DNA of 64,000 bases, taken from Azospirillum formosense. Lineage in GTDB: Bacteria; Pseudomonadota; Alphaproteobacteria; Azospirillales; Azospirillaceae. Position numbers and translations under genes: made by a program. Shown piece after piece: positions 53,837-62,659 of the stretch. Below the pieces are notes generated by a model. That model was given only the letters and a program-made list of their open reading frames with translations. It was not told the origin of the DNA and ran no database searches. The stretch is from NCBI RefSeq assembly GCF_040500525.1, contig NZ_CP159403.1, forward strand, positions 15,001 to 79,000, in the 5' to 3' direction. Positions within the stretch are counted from its first letter, which is position 1; every line of letters starts with the position of its first letter.

Positions 53837-54306
53837 GGCGTTCCCTCCGTCAGCGGAGCCACGGTGAAGCTGTCCCGTCCCAGCCGCACGTCCAGGGCGC
53901 CGGCGCCGTCCAGACTCTGCCGGTGGGCGCCGGACGCGCCGTACCGGGCGTAGACGAGGGTTCGGGTCGGGGTGGCAGGAGATGGAGCGAAGGGAGGCAG
54001 GCTGTGCAGCAGCACGCTCTGGCCCGGCACCATCTCCCAGGAGGCGATGGCGATGCGGTTGCCGGCCTCGGCGCTCAGCGCCTCGCGGTCGCGGAACCAG
54101 CCGGCGGCGTCGAGACCGGCCAGCCGCCCGGCCAGCGCCGGATCGGCCACCCGCACCACGTCGACGGCGACCGGGCGGCGCCCGTTGGCGTCGGGCTCGG
54201 CGACGATGCGCAGCACGGGGGCGTCGGCGCGCCCCGCGCCGGGCGTGGGGACGCCCGCGGCGCAGCCGGCAAGCGTCAGGGACAGGATGATCGCGAGGCG
54301 CTTCAT
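53833..54306 (-). CDS. Putative TssJ-like outer-membrane lipoprotein
   Basis: The 157-residue lipoprotein has the lipobox LAGC (Cys15). A compact beta-rich domain follows, with RRPVAVDVVRVADPALAGRL, WFRDREALSAEAG and VPGQSVLLHSLPP. The order of basic strand, DxxALxxE-type segment and PGQ turn recalls TssJ/SciN, but similarity is weak. Assignment leans on its place directly before TssL- and TssM-like genes. ATG 54306 is preferred, with GAGG 11 nt upstream, over GTG 54315. Confidence 0.62.
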   Translation of the reverse strand: MKRLAIILSLTLAGCAAGVPTPGAGRADAPVLRIVAEPDANGRRPVAVDVVRVADPALAGRLAGLDAAGWFRDREALSAEAGNRIAIASWEMVPGQSVLLHSLPPFAPSPATPTRTLVYARYGASGAHRQSLDGAGALDVRLGRDSFTVAPLTEGTP

Positions 54307-54319
54307 GTCAGCCACCGCC

Positions 54320-54715
54320 TCAGCCCCCGCCGCCGGGCGCCGACTGGCCGACGCAGACGTAGCCCGCCGGGGTATGGCGGTACCAGTTGCCGGTCGCCTC
54401 GGCGCAGGGGGCGAGGACGCGGTCGTTGCGCTGCGGCTCCGCTGCCGCCGGGGCCGGGGCGGGGTCCATTTCCCGGCCTGTGGCGGGACGGTTGGTCACG
54501 ACGAAGCCGTCCTCGTCCTCCTCCACGATCATCACGTAGCGCGCGCGCTTGGCGGGGTAGCGGATGCCCACGTCGTAGTCGCCGTCGGCCACCTTCTCCA
54601 GGATCGCGCCGGGGCGGTCGCCGCCCAGCGGCGCGCAGCCCGTCCCGGCGAGCAGGACCGGCAGCAGCGCCGTCGCGGCGATCAGGGTTCGCATCATCGG
54701 GGTGTTCCTGCTCAT
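54320..54715 (-). CDS. Small lipoprotein, unknown function
   Basis: The 131-residue protein has a lipoprotein signal with lipobox GTGC near residue 27. Its body has a strand-rich region (DYDVGIRYPAKRARYVMIVEEDEDGFVVTNRP), a Pro/Ala linker, and two cysteines (LAPCAEATG, YVCVGQ) that could form a disulfide. I do not recognise the family. ATG 54715 overlaps the channel gene stop by 4 nt. It sits between the channel fusion and the TssJ-like gene, and could bridge them. Confidence 0.7.
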   Translation of the reverse strand: MSRNTPMMRTLIAATALLPVLLAGTGCAPLGGDRPGAILEKVADGDYDVGIRYPAKRARYVMIVEEDEDGFVVTNRPATGREMDPAPAPAAAEPQRNDRVLAPCAEATGNWYRHTPAGYVCVGQSAPGGGG

Positions 54716-57700
54716 GCCGGAATCGCCTTGCGCTGGGCGTTGATCGCGGCGGCGGGGCCGGCGGCCTCCATCAGGTCGGGCGGGGTCGGTTCGATGCCGG
54801 CCTCGGCCAGCGTCCGGTAGACGGAGCGCCAGACCAGCTCGGGCACGACGAAGCTGGCGTCGTAGTCCTCGACCCAGAAGAACAGGTTGTACTTGCACAG
54901 CCATTGGCCGTTGACGCCGCGGATGCCGTCGTAGCGGACGAAGGGCGGGCCGCCGGTGGCGCTGGGCATCACCTTGTCGGCGTTCTGCAGGGCGGTGGTC
55001 AGCAGGCCGCCCATCTGGCCGGGGTCGTGGCGGGCGTCGGCGTAATATTCCAGCTTCATCGACACCCGCTCGACCGCGCTGAAGTTGACGACGGTCGCCT
55101 CCGACACCTTGGCGTTGGGCATGGCGACGATGAAGCCGGCGACGTTGCGGATCCGCACCGTGCGCCACGTCATGTCGACCACGACGCCGCGCACCAGATC
55201 GGTGATCTGGATGCTGTCGCCGATCTGGAACGGCCGCTCGATGTTCAGGACGATGCCGGAGAAGACGTTGGCGATGTTCGCCTGGATGGCGAGGCCGATG
55301 ACCATGCCGACGAGGCCGGAGGCGGCGAGCAGGCTGGTGATCGGCTGCTTCAGCACGAAGGCGATGATGCCGCAGCCGGCGAAGCCGAAGACGATCAGGG
55401 TCGAGAAGCGGCGGACGATGCCGGGAATCTTGCGCTGGGTGCGGATTTCCAGCGGGGTCCAGACGAAGCGTTCCAGCGTGCGGTCGACCAGGATGGCCGG
55501 CACAATCCACCACAGCACGTTGACGCCGTTCACCACCATGGCGATCCCGCTCGGCGGCAGCGTCGCCACCGCCTGGTCCAGCGCGATGTTGCCGGCGGAC
55601 ATCAGCAGCAGCGGCCAGGACAGAATGCGCATGAACAGCGTCTGGATCTTCCAGAACTGGCCGCGGTCGCGGCGGTCCATGACGGCGGCGAAGACCGCCA
55701 GCACGGCGCTGAAGATGGCGATGTAGACGAAGAAGTCGCGGTGGATGAAGTCGCGCGCCGCCGGGGCGTCCGGGGTGGCGACCACGCCGAAATCGACCCG
55801 CGAGAAGTCCGGCTGCGGGCGCCCGAAACCGACGTAGTTGGGATCGCCCTCGCTGCCGACCGAGGCGACGTCCTGCGAGATCCAGGCGCGCGACAGCCGC
55901 CAGCCGGGCGACGGCGCCAGCACCCGCTTGGCGCGGAGCTGGTCGAGCAGGGTGGAGCTTTCGCTCTCGCCCTCCAGCGCGCGGCGGAAGCGGTCGGCGA
56001 GGCCGGGATCGACGGCGGACGCGGTTTCCGCGGCGGCCATCGCCTTCAGCTTCTCCACGAAGTCGTTGGTGTCGACCAGCGACATGCCGAGAACGTCGGT
56101 GACGAACATCACCGTGTTCCGGTTCTGCGTCCGGTGGCGGAAGCTGACGCCGACCGTCTGGCTGCCGTAGGGCGGGCGCTGGTCGAAGACGTTCAGGGCG
56201 AAGCGCCCCTCGATCCGGTAGGCGACGTAGGTGGTGACCTCGCCGCGCTCCTCGCGGTAGGGCTTGCCCAGCTCGACCGGCTTGACCGCGTTGGTGAAGA
56301 CGACGTCCGCCGGGTTGAAGGCGCCGCGGTAGCGGAACCAGATCGTCAGGTTCAGCGTCGCCTCGTTGGCGTCCGGATTGAGGTCACGGATCTCGTGGAG
56401 CTGGACGCCGGTGTAGATGACGTCCGTCTTGTACATGAAGCGGTCGTTGACGTAGAGCGCCCGGCCCTTGGTGACCTCCTCCAGGAAGTTGGAGACGCCG
56501 GCCTCGCGGATCGGCTGGAGCTGGGTCAGCGCCGCCACCGGGTTCAGGCCGTTGTAGGAGGCCATCATCACCGGCAGGGTCGCTTGGCCCCGCGCGTCAA
56601 AGGTCCAGGTGCCGACCGTGCCCTGGAAGGCGGTCTCGGCGCGGTCGTGGTCGGCGATGGCGCGGCGGAGCGCCTCGCCGTCCGGCTTGCCGGCGGCGGT
56701 ATTCGTTTTAGCGATGGCTCCGGCTATGAGGTCCACGCCGTCGGCGCCCAGCGCCGCCGCCCAGTCGGGCACCGCGTTGAAGCGCTTCACATACTGGCCG
56801 TAGAAGCGCTGCGCCCGCTCGTTCGCCGTGTCGAACAGCACGGGCGAGGACACCAGCAGGCCGTGGCCGTAGGCCTCCGGCGTCAGCGCCTTGGGGTTGG
56901 CCTGGGCCTGGGCGACGATCTCGGTGCGGAAGGCCGACGAGGCCATCTCCGAGCTGCCGGCGATCAGGTTGCGCACCCCGGCGTCGCGCAGCGCCACCAC
57001 CACCCGCGCGCTGTCCACCGCCGACCCGATGACGATGACGGCGCCGGTCGGCATCTTCTCCTTGACCGCTTGGGCCAGCGCCGGCAGGGCGCCGGCACCG
57101 CCGCGGCCCGGCGCGAAGGTCCACTGGCCGACCAGCCTGGTGCCGAAGCGCTGGAGGATCGCGTCGAACTGCCCGGCCTGGAATGCTGCCTGCTCGCTGT
57201 CCTCGCGGACGATGGCGACGGTCGGCTCGCCCACCACGTTGCGCACGTAGTTGGCGAGGAAGCGCGTCTCGTGCGTGCGGTCCAGCGTGATGCTGAACAG
57301 CCAGGGGCTGGGCGCGGCGTCCGCCGGGCGGACCAGCGGGCGCGGGGCGATCAGCGGGATCTGCCGCTGGGCGTAGATCGCCGTCGCGCTGTCGGCGGCG
57401 TCCGGCGTGTGGCCGATCACCGCGAGGACCGAGGGATCGTTGGAGACGCGCCGGGCGATCTCCAGCGACTTGCCCTTGTCGCCCTCGTCGTCGAAGGGCT
57501 TGACCACCACGGGACGGCCGGCGACGCCGCCCGCCGCGTTGATGGTGTCGGCGCGCAGCGCCGCCCCCTTGCGCAGGGCCAGCCCCAGCGCCGCGTCCGG
57601 CCCGCTGAGCGGCCCGACGACGGCGACGGTCAGCGGCTCGCGCGCGCTGTCGCCGAGGAAGCCGGCGCGGACGACCAGGGAGACCAGCACGGTGACGAGC

Positions 57701-57795
57701 ATCGCCGCCGCCAGGATCAGCGCGAAGCGCGCCTTTTTGGTCAGGTGCGACCAGCGCAGCGGCGGCCGGGAGCGGGGCTGGAGCGAGCTCAGCAT
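54712..57795 (-). CDS. Ligand-binding/MscS channel fusion protein
   Basis: The 1027-residue protein joins several modules. An N-terminal membrane anchor lies at 23-45. A type I periplasmic-binding domain of the branched-chain amino acid receptor kind follows (about 53-430; LTVAVVGPLSGPDAALG, IGHTPDAADSATAIYAQ). A beta-rich domain at about 445-610 (KTDVIYTGVQLHEIRDLN, TIWFRYRG, YRIEGRFALNVF, PPYGSQTVGVSF) resembles the extracellular domain of pentameric ligand-gated channels. Four or more helices come next (about 690-860). An MscS pore and beta domain (822-1015; GLVGMVIGLAIQANIANVFSG, RPFQIGDSIQI) ends it. It looks like a ligand-gated or ligand-modulated small-conductance channel. ATG 57795 has no open neighbour before it; a repeat element lies upstream. 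Confidence 0.87.
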   Translation of the reverse strand: MLSSLQPRSRPPLRWSHLTKKARFALILAAAMLVTVLVSLVVRAGFLGDSAREPLTVAVVGPLSGPDAALGLALRKGAALRADTINAAGGVAGRPVVVKPFDDEGDKGKSLEIARRVSNDPSVLAVIGHTPDAADSATAIYAQRQIPLIAPRPLVRPADAAPSPWLFSITLDRTHETRFLANYVRNVVGEPTVAIVREDSEQAAFQAGQFDAILQRFGTRLVGQWTFAPGRGGAGALPALAQAVKEKMPTGAVIVIGSAVDSARVVVALRDAGVRNLIAGSSEMASSAFRTEIVAQAQANPKALTPEAYGHGLLVSSPVLFDTANERAQRFYGQYVKRFNAVPDWAAALGADGVDLIAGAIAKTNTAAGKPDGEALRRAIADHDRAETAFQGTVGTWTFDARGQATLPVMMASYNGLNPVAALTQLQPIREAGVSNFLEEVTKGRALYVNDRFMYKTDVIYTGVQLHEIRDLNPDANEATLNLTIWFRYRGAFNPADVVFTNAVKPVELGKPYREERGEVTTYVAYRIEGRFALNVFDQRPPYGSQTVGVSFRHRTQNRNTVMFVTDVLGMSLVDTNDFVEKLKAMAAAETASAVDPGLADRFRRALEGESESSTLLDQLRAKRVLAPSPGWRLSRAWISQDVASVGSEGDPNYVGFGRPQPDFSRVDFGVVATPDAPAARDFIHRDFFVYIAIFSAVLAVFAAVMDRRDRGQFWKIQTLFMRILSWPLLLMSAGNIALDQAVATLPPSGIAMVVNGVNVLWWIVPAILVDRTLERFVWTPLEIRTQRKIPGIVRRFSTLIVFGFAGCGIIAFVLKQPITSLLAASGLVGMVIGLAIQANIANVFSGIVLNIERPFQIGDSIQITDLVRGVVVDMTWRTVRIRNVAGFIVAMPNAKVSEATVVNFSAVERVSMKLEYYADARHDPGQMGGLLTTALQNADKVMPSATGGPPFVRYDGIRGVNGQWLCKYNLFFWVEDYDASFVVPELVWRSVYRTLAEAGIEPTPPDLMEAAGPAAAINAQRKAIPA

Positions 57796-57823
57796 GGGGT
57801 GTCCGTTTGGCGTTGGGCGGCTT

Positions 57824-58024
57824 CCCTCTCCCGCCTCGGGAGAGGGAAGGGGCCCGCGAAGCGGGAAGGGTGAGGGTGAGTGCAAGGATCAGGCGGTCGC
57901 GCCGTTGGACGACCCTCACCCTCCCGCGCTTCGCGCGGGTCCCTCCCTCTCCCGGGGCTCTCGGCGGCCAAAGGCCGCCTGACGCCGTCAGCGCCCGCAA
58001 GCGGGCGCGAGAGGCGGGAGAGGG
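57824..58024. repeat. Intergenic palindromic repeat element, copy 3 (longer)
   Basis: This is the longest copy, about 200 bp. It has the same outer blocks (CCCTCTCCCGCCTCGGGAG plus AGGG at the left, inverted at the right), and an extra inserted stretch in its right half (GGCGGCCAAAGGCCGCC). It lies between the MscS-fusion gene and the type I adaptor gene, and may separate the two transcription units. Confidence 0.8.
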
Positions 58025-58051
58025 AAATGGTGGCAACCGGTCCGGCCATCC

Positions 58052-59452
58052 TCATTGCTCCTGCATCGCGTGCTGGAGGCCGTTGAGGACCGGCGAGAAC
58101 ACGTAGTCGAGGATGGTGCGCCGCCCGGTCAGGATGCTGCAGGTCACGCGCACGCCGGGGAACAGCTCGTAGGTCTTGCCGCCGTAGTCGAAACGGGTCA
58201 CCGGCAGCTCGACGCGGACCTTGTAGTAGGACTGCTTGTTGGCGTCGAGGAGCGTGTCGGGGCTGATCGTCCGCACCCGCCCCTCGATGTGGCCGAAGCG
58301 CGAGGCGTCGCCGCCGGCCAGCGTCACCACCACCGGCTGGTCGGGGCGGACATAGCCGATGTCCTGCACCGGCAGGCGGGCGTCCACCACCAGCTTGCCG
58401 TCGCGCGGCACCAGCTCCACCACCGTCTCGCCGGCCTTGACCACAGCGCCCTTGGTGGAGACGGCCAGCGTCTTGACGATGCCGTCCATCGGGGCCCGCA
58501 GGCTGCTGCGGTCCAGGCTGTCCTGGTAGCGGGTCAGGCGCTGCGACAGCTCGTCGTGGTTGCGGCGGGCCTCGTCGAGGGCGTTGCGGCTCTCCTCCTC
58601 GTACTTGCGGCCGATCCACACCAGCTTGCTGCGCGCCTCGGCCAGCGCCGCCTCGGCCTGGGCCAGCGTGGCGCGGTCCTCGGCGATGGCGCTGCTGACG
58701 CGGGCGTCGTCGCGCAGCAACTCCAGATGCTTCATGCGGTTGGTGATCTCGCGCTTCAGCAGGGTCTCGCTGATGGAGAGCTGCTCGCGGATCAGCCCCT
58801 GCGCCACCTGGGAGCCGCCGATGCGCGCCCGCACGGCGGCCACCTGCTGCTCGCGCTGGGCGATGTCCTGGCGCTGGATGTCGAGGTCGGAGGCCAGCCG
58901 GTCGCGGCGGGCGCGGAACAGGTCGCGGGTCTGCGCCACCAGATCGGGCCGCTCGCGCAGCAGACGGTCGGGGAAGGCGATGGTCTCGCGGCGCCCGACC
59001 TCCGCTTCCAGCCGCGCGGTGTCGGCCGACAGCGAGCCGAGGCGCAGCTTCAGCTCCTCCAGGTCGGCGCGGATCTTGGTCTGGTCCAGCTCGACCAGCA
59101 CCTGTCCGGCGGTGACCGAATCGCCCTCCTGAACCAGGATGTCGCGGACGATGCCGCCCTCGAAATGCTGGACCGACTGGTTGTAGGACAGCGGCACCAC
59201 GTCGCCGGGCGCGCTGCTGGAAACGTTCAGCTCGGCGATGGCCGCCCAGCCGAGCGCGGCGAGGAAGGCGGCGATGCTGACGACGAACAGGCCGTCGCCG
59301 AACCGGCTTTCGCTGTCCGTGGGCGACGACCCCGTCAGGGAGGCCGGAAGGGCGGTCGGGATGCCTGTCGTGCCGGTGGTTGGGATGACCGGCGGCACGG
59401 CGGGAGCCGGGCCGGCGGCCGGCTTGCGGGTCAGCAGGGGAAGCGGCTTCAT
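58052..59452 (-). CDS. Type I secretion periplasmic adaptor (HlyD family)
   Basis: A 466-residue membrane-fusion protein has a membrane helix at about 53-70 (VSIAAFLAALGWAAIAELN). A lipoyl-like beta half (PGDVVPLSYNQSVQHFEGGIV, VQEGDSVTAGQVLVELD) is followed by a long coiled coil (about 120-300). The C-terminal HlyD signature reads LRAPMDGIVKTLAVSTKGAVV and ELVPRDGKLVVDARLPVQDIGYV. It links the ABC exporter to TolC. It overlaps the ABC gene by 4 nt (ATGA). Confidence 0.94.
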   Translation of the reverse strand: MKPLPLLTRKPAAGPAPAVPPVIPTTGTTGIPTALPASLTGSSPTDSESRFGDGLFVVSIAAFLAALGWAAIAELNVSSSAPGDVVPLSYNQSVQHFEGGIVRDILVQEGDSVTAGQVLVELDQTKIRADLEELKLRLGSLSADTARLEAEVGRRETIAFPDRLLRERPDLVAQTRDLFRARRDRLASDLDIQRQDIAQREQQVAAVRARIGGSQVAQGLIREQLSISETLLKREITNRMKHLELLRDDARVSSAIAEDRATLAQAEAALAEARSKLVWIGRKYEEESRNALDEARRNHDELSQRLTRYQDSLDRSSLRAPMDGIVKTLAVSTKGAVVKAGETVVELVPRDGKLVVDARLPVQDIGYVRPDQPVVVTLAGGDASRFGHIEGRVRTISPDTLLDANKQSYYKVRVELPVTRFDYGGKTYELFPGVRVTCSILTGRRTILDYVFSPVLNGLQHAMQEQ

Positions 59453-61131
59453 GGCGTCACCAGCCCCGCCGGCTCGCGGGCGGCCACGGTGCCGTTCGGT
59501 TGGTCGAGGTCGAGCACCAGCGAGGCGCCCTGGAGGATGCGCGGGTCGTGGGAGGCGATGATCACCGTGTGGCCGCTCCGCGCCAGCTCGATCAGCGTGC
59601 GGTAGACGGTGGCGGTGCCCTCGGAATCCAGCCCGTCGGTCGGCTCATCGAGCAGGATCAGCCGGCCGCCGACCGCCAGAGCGCGGGCCAGCGCCAGCCG
59701 GCGGCGGTGGCCGGTCGGCAGCTCGTGGCCGAAGTTGCGCAGCGGCGTGTCGAGCCCCTGGGCGCAGTCGGCCACCGTGCGGTCGGCCCCGGCGCGGTGC
59801 AGGACGGCGTGCAGCTCCGTCTCCGACAGGCGCGGGTTGGCGAGCAGCAGATTCTCGCGGATCGTCCGGTTGAGGAACACCGGCTCCTGCGGCAGCAGCC
59901 CGATCTGCTGGCGCCACCAGGAAGGGGCGAATTTGCGGATGTCCACGCCGTCGGCCAGCACGGCACCCTCCTGCGGGTCGGCCAGACCGGCGATCAGGCG
60001 GATCAGCGTCGATTTGCCGGAGCCGTTGCGGCCCTTCAGCACCAGGATGTTGCCGGCGGGCACCGACAGGTTGAGACGGCGCAGCAGCGGCGTGACGCCG
60101 CCCGGCGGGGTGAAGGTCAGGTCGCGCAGCTCCAGCGAGCCGGCGTAGCGGGGCAGACTGGTGCCGCCGGTCGGCTCGACCGCGGTGCGGGCGAACTGCT
60201 CCAGACGGACCTGCGCCTGACGGGCCATCGCCAGGGACTCGCCGATCTGCGCCAGCCGCGTGAAGGGGGCGAGCGCGCGGCCGACCAGCAGGTTGATGCC
60301 GATCAGCGAGCCGACGTCCAGCTCGCCGCGCACCACCAGGACGGCGCCGGTGGCGATCACCGCCACGCCCTGGAGCGCCTGGAGGCTTTGCGCGGCCGAC
60401 TGGGCGCGGCCCTGGCGCATCGACATGCGCTCGCGGACCACGCGCAGGGCCTTGGCCGCGCGCTGCCAATCGCCGAGAAGCGGCTTGGCGCCGCCGAACA
60501 GGGCGACCGCGTCGCGCCCGACGATGGCGGTGGTGACCAGCCCCTGGGCGTCGGCGCCGGCCTGGGCGAGGTCGCGCCCGACCGCCCGCATGTCCGCCTG
60601 GGCCAGCAGCCCGGCGGCGATGGCCAGCAGCGTGAAGACGAGGCAGATCGCCGCCAGCGGCCAGGAGATCAGCGCCACCACGAGGATGAAGCCGAGCGCG
60701 AAGGGCAGGTCGAACAGCGTCGCCAGATTGGCGGAGCCGAGCGCGGAGTCGATCTGCTCCGGCGCCCGCAGCGCCTCGCGCCGCGCCGCGTCGCCCTCGG
60801 CCGACCCGGCGCCGCTGCGCGCGGTCATCAGGATGCCGAAGGCCCCGGTGCTCAGGCGTTCGTGCTCGGCCCGCCCGATGCGCCCGGCGATGCCCAGCCG
60901 GACATGGCGGAACAGATGCTCGAAGGCGATGGACAGGACGACGCCGACGGTCAGCGCCGCCAGCGTGGAATCGACGCCGTGCGTCACGTAGCGGTTCAGC
61001 ACCAGCATCGTGTAGAAGGACGAGGCCAGCCCGAGCAGGTTCGCCGCCAGCGACGCCGCGAAGACGCGGGCGGTCAGCCGCAGGTTGGCGCGCAGCCGCA
61101 GCGCGAGAAGCCCGATGGCGCCGCCGTTCAT
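59449..61131 (-). CDS. Type I secretion ABC exporter
   Basis: A 560-residue half-transporter has six helices and no N-terminal C39 or C39-like domain. Its ATPase has Walker A GRNGSGKST, Walker B LILLDEPTDGLD and H-loop ASHD. The signature is LPTGHRRRLALARAL in place of LSGGQ, an uncommon variant. It exports a protein with an uncleaved C-terminal signal, most likely the large protein encoded at 62660-64000. It overlaps its TolC gene by 4 nt. Confidence 0.93.
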   Translation of the reverse strand: MNGGAIGLLALRLRANLRLTARVFAASLAANLLGLASSFYTMLVLNRYVTHGVDSTLAALTVGVVLSIAFEHLFRHVRLGIAGRIGRAEHERLSTGAFGILMTARSGAGSAEGDAARREALRAPEQIDSALGSANLATLFDLPFALGFILVVALISWPLAAICLVFTLLAIAAGLLAQADMRAVGRDLAQAGADAQGLVTTAIVGRDAVALFGGAKPLLGDWQRAAKALRVVRERMSMRQGRAQSAAQSLQALQGVAVIATGAVLVVRGELDVGSLIGINLLVGRALAPFTRLAQIGESLAMARQAQVRLEQFARTAVEPTGGTSLPRYAGSLELRDLTFTPPGGVTPLLRRLNLSVPAGNILVLKGRNGSGKSTLIRLIAGLADPQEGAVLADGVDIRKFAPSWWRQQIGLLPQEPVFLNRTIRENLLLANPRLSETELHAVLHRAGADRTVADCAQGLDTPLRNFGHELPTGHRRRLALARALAVGGRLILLDEPTDGLDSEGTATVYRTLIELARSGHTVIIASHDPRILQGASLVLDLDQPNGTVAAREPAGLVTP

Positions 61132-62525
61132 CGCTGGTCTCCCGTGCCGCGCCGGCCCGGATCGCGTCCGCCTTGATCGCGGAAAGCGCCGCGGCCCATC
61201 GGGGCCAGCTTCGGCATCGGCTTGGTCTGGATGTCGGTGGCGTTCAGCCGGCCCATGGCGGCGAGCAGACGGTAGCCGGCCAGCACCAGTTCCGTCTCCG
61301 CCGCCGCGGCGTCGCTGCGCGCGTTGATCAGCGTCGTCTCGCCCGACAGGATGTCGATCAGCGACCGGGTGCCCAGCTCGCGCTCCGACCGCGCCACGTC
61401 GAGGAAGCCGGCAGCGAGGCTCGCCTGATCGTTCAGCAGCTGCACCTGGGCGCGGGCGCTTTCCAGCCGGTTCCAGCTGTTGCGGACGGTCTCCAGCACC
61501 GTGCGCTCCTGGTCGGCCCAGCTGGCGTCCGCGGCCCGCAGGTCGGCCTCGGCCAGCCGGATGCTGTTGAGCGCGGTCAGGCCGGTGTTCAGCGAGAAGG
61601 TGACCTGGAGCTTGAACAGCAGCTCGTTCTGCCGCCCCGGCTGGCCGGCGACGTCGCGCTTGACATTGCGCTCCACGAAGCCGTCGATCCGCGGGTAGAG
61701 CGTGCGGCCGCGCACCGAGGTCACCGCCTCCTGCGCCGCCGCGGTGGTCAGGGCCAATTCCTGAAGGCGCGGGTTGTGGCGGCGCGCCTCCTCCACCGCC
61801 GCGTCCATCGAGACGGGCAGGCCGGCGCGGGTCATCGCCAGGACCTGGGCGTTGCCGACCTGGAAGGGAACATGGCCGAAGAAGGCCTGGAAGCGGCTGA
61901 GCGCGTTCTGCGTCGCCTCCTCCGCCGCGACGCGGCGGGCCTGGGCGCCGGCGAGCTGGCTCTTGGCCTGGAGCACGTCGGTGGAGAAGCCGAAGCCCTC
62001 CTGAAGGCGGACCTCCTCCAGCCCGGTCTGGCGGCGGATGTTGTCTTCGGACTGGCGCGCGAAGGCGAGCAGCTGATGGGCGCGGACGAGGCTGGCGTAG
62101 GCGGTGAGGCCCTCCACCAGCAGCTCCTGCCGGGTGCGCTCCACCGCGATGTCGGCGCGGACCAGCGTCACCTGGGCGCGCCGGATGTCGGCGTTGGTCG
62201 CGTCGAAGTCCCAGATCAGCTGCGTCGCCCGCGCCGAGAACTGCGAGGCGTTCATGTCGGTGTTGGGCAGGCCCGCCGGCTTGGTCGTGCTCTCGCGCCC
62301 GCCGTTCGCCGACAGGCTCAGCGTCGGGTACCAGCCGCCATGGCTGACCCGCAGGGCGTTGCGCGCCCCGTCGGCGGCGGCCTCCGCCCCGCGCAGGCGG
62401 TCGTGGCTCTCCGTCGCCTTGCCGATCAGCGCCACAACCTCATCGCGCGGTGCTGCAACCAGAGATTGTGGTGCTCCGGTCAGAAGCGGAAGCGCAACCG
62501 TGGCGATAAGACAAAACTTGTGCAT
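61128..62525 (-). CDS. TolC-family outer-membrane channel
   Basis: A 465-residue outer-membrane efflux protein has a signal peptide (MHKFCLIATVALPLLTGA). Two internally repeated long helical halves (GWYPTLSLSANGG, GFSTDVLQAKSQLAGAQARR; SIRLAEADLRAADASWADQ, LGTRSLIDILSGETTLINAR) are typical of type I secretion TolC proteins. A basic Gly/Arg tail ends it. It is the first gene of TolC-ABC-HlyD, an order seen in adhesin-exporting systems. Confidence 0.93.
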   Translation of the reverse strand: MHKFCLIATVALPLLTGAPQSLVAAPRDEVVALIGKATESHDRLRGAEAAADGARNALRVSHGGWYPTLSLSANGGRESTTKPAGLPNTDMNASQFSARATQLIWDFDATNADIRRAQVTLVRADIAVERTRQELLVEGLTAYASLVRAHQLLAFARQSEDNIRRQTGLEEVRLQEGFGFSTDVLQAKSQLAGAQARRVAAEEATQNALSRFQAFFGHVPFQVGNAQVLAMTRAGLPVSMDAAVEEARRHNPRLQELALTTAAAQEAVTSVRGRTLYPRIDGFVERNVKRDVAGQPGRQNELLFKLQVTFSLNTGLTALNSIRLAEADLRAADASWADQERTVLETVRNSWNRLESARAQVQLLNDQASLAAGFLDVARSERELGTRSLIDILSGETTLINARSDAAAAETELVLAGYRLLAAMGRLNATDIQTKPMPKLAPMGRGAFRDQGGRDPGRRGTGDQR

Positions 62526-62659
62526 GAGGGTCCTGGAGATCGCCGCATGACTAGGCCGTTCGGCCTAAAGCGATGATGATCTTAGTCGAGAACTCTCATA
62601 CTCATTTAGGACAAAACAGTATCCAAATACCTAAAAATGCGACGAATTTTGTCAGTCAT
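62526..62659. other. AT-rich spacer before the type I secretion genes
   Basis: These 134 bp separate the large secreted protein from TolC on the minus strand. They are locally AT-rich and hold a perfect 7-bp hairpin TAGGCCG/CGGCCTA (62552-62567). The space could hold a promoter for tolC or a partial terminator controlling adhesin-to-exporter ratio. No gene is visible. Confidence 0.55.

Noticed and set aside
49785-54306. A complete type VI secretion system
   Set aside because: Only J-, L- and M-like genes are visible; no sheath, Hcp, VgrG, baseplate or ClpV gene is in the window.
53797-57873. A 1358-codon open frame on the plus strand
   Set aside because: It is antisense to the MscS-fusion and neighbouring genes and has a His/Arg/Gly-rich composition typical of shadow frames.
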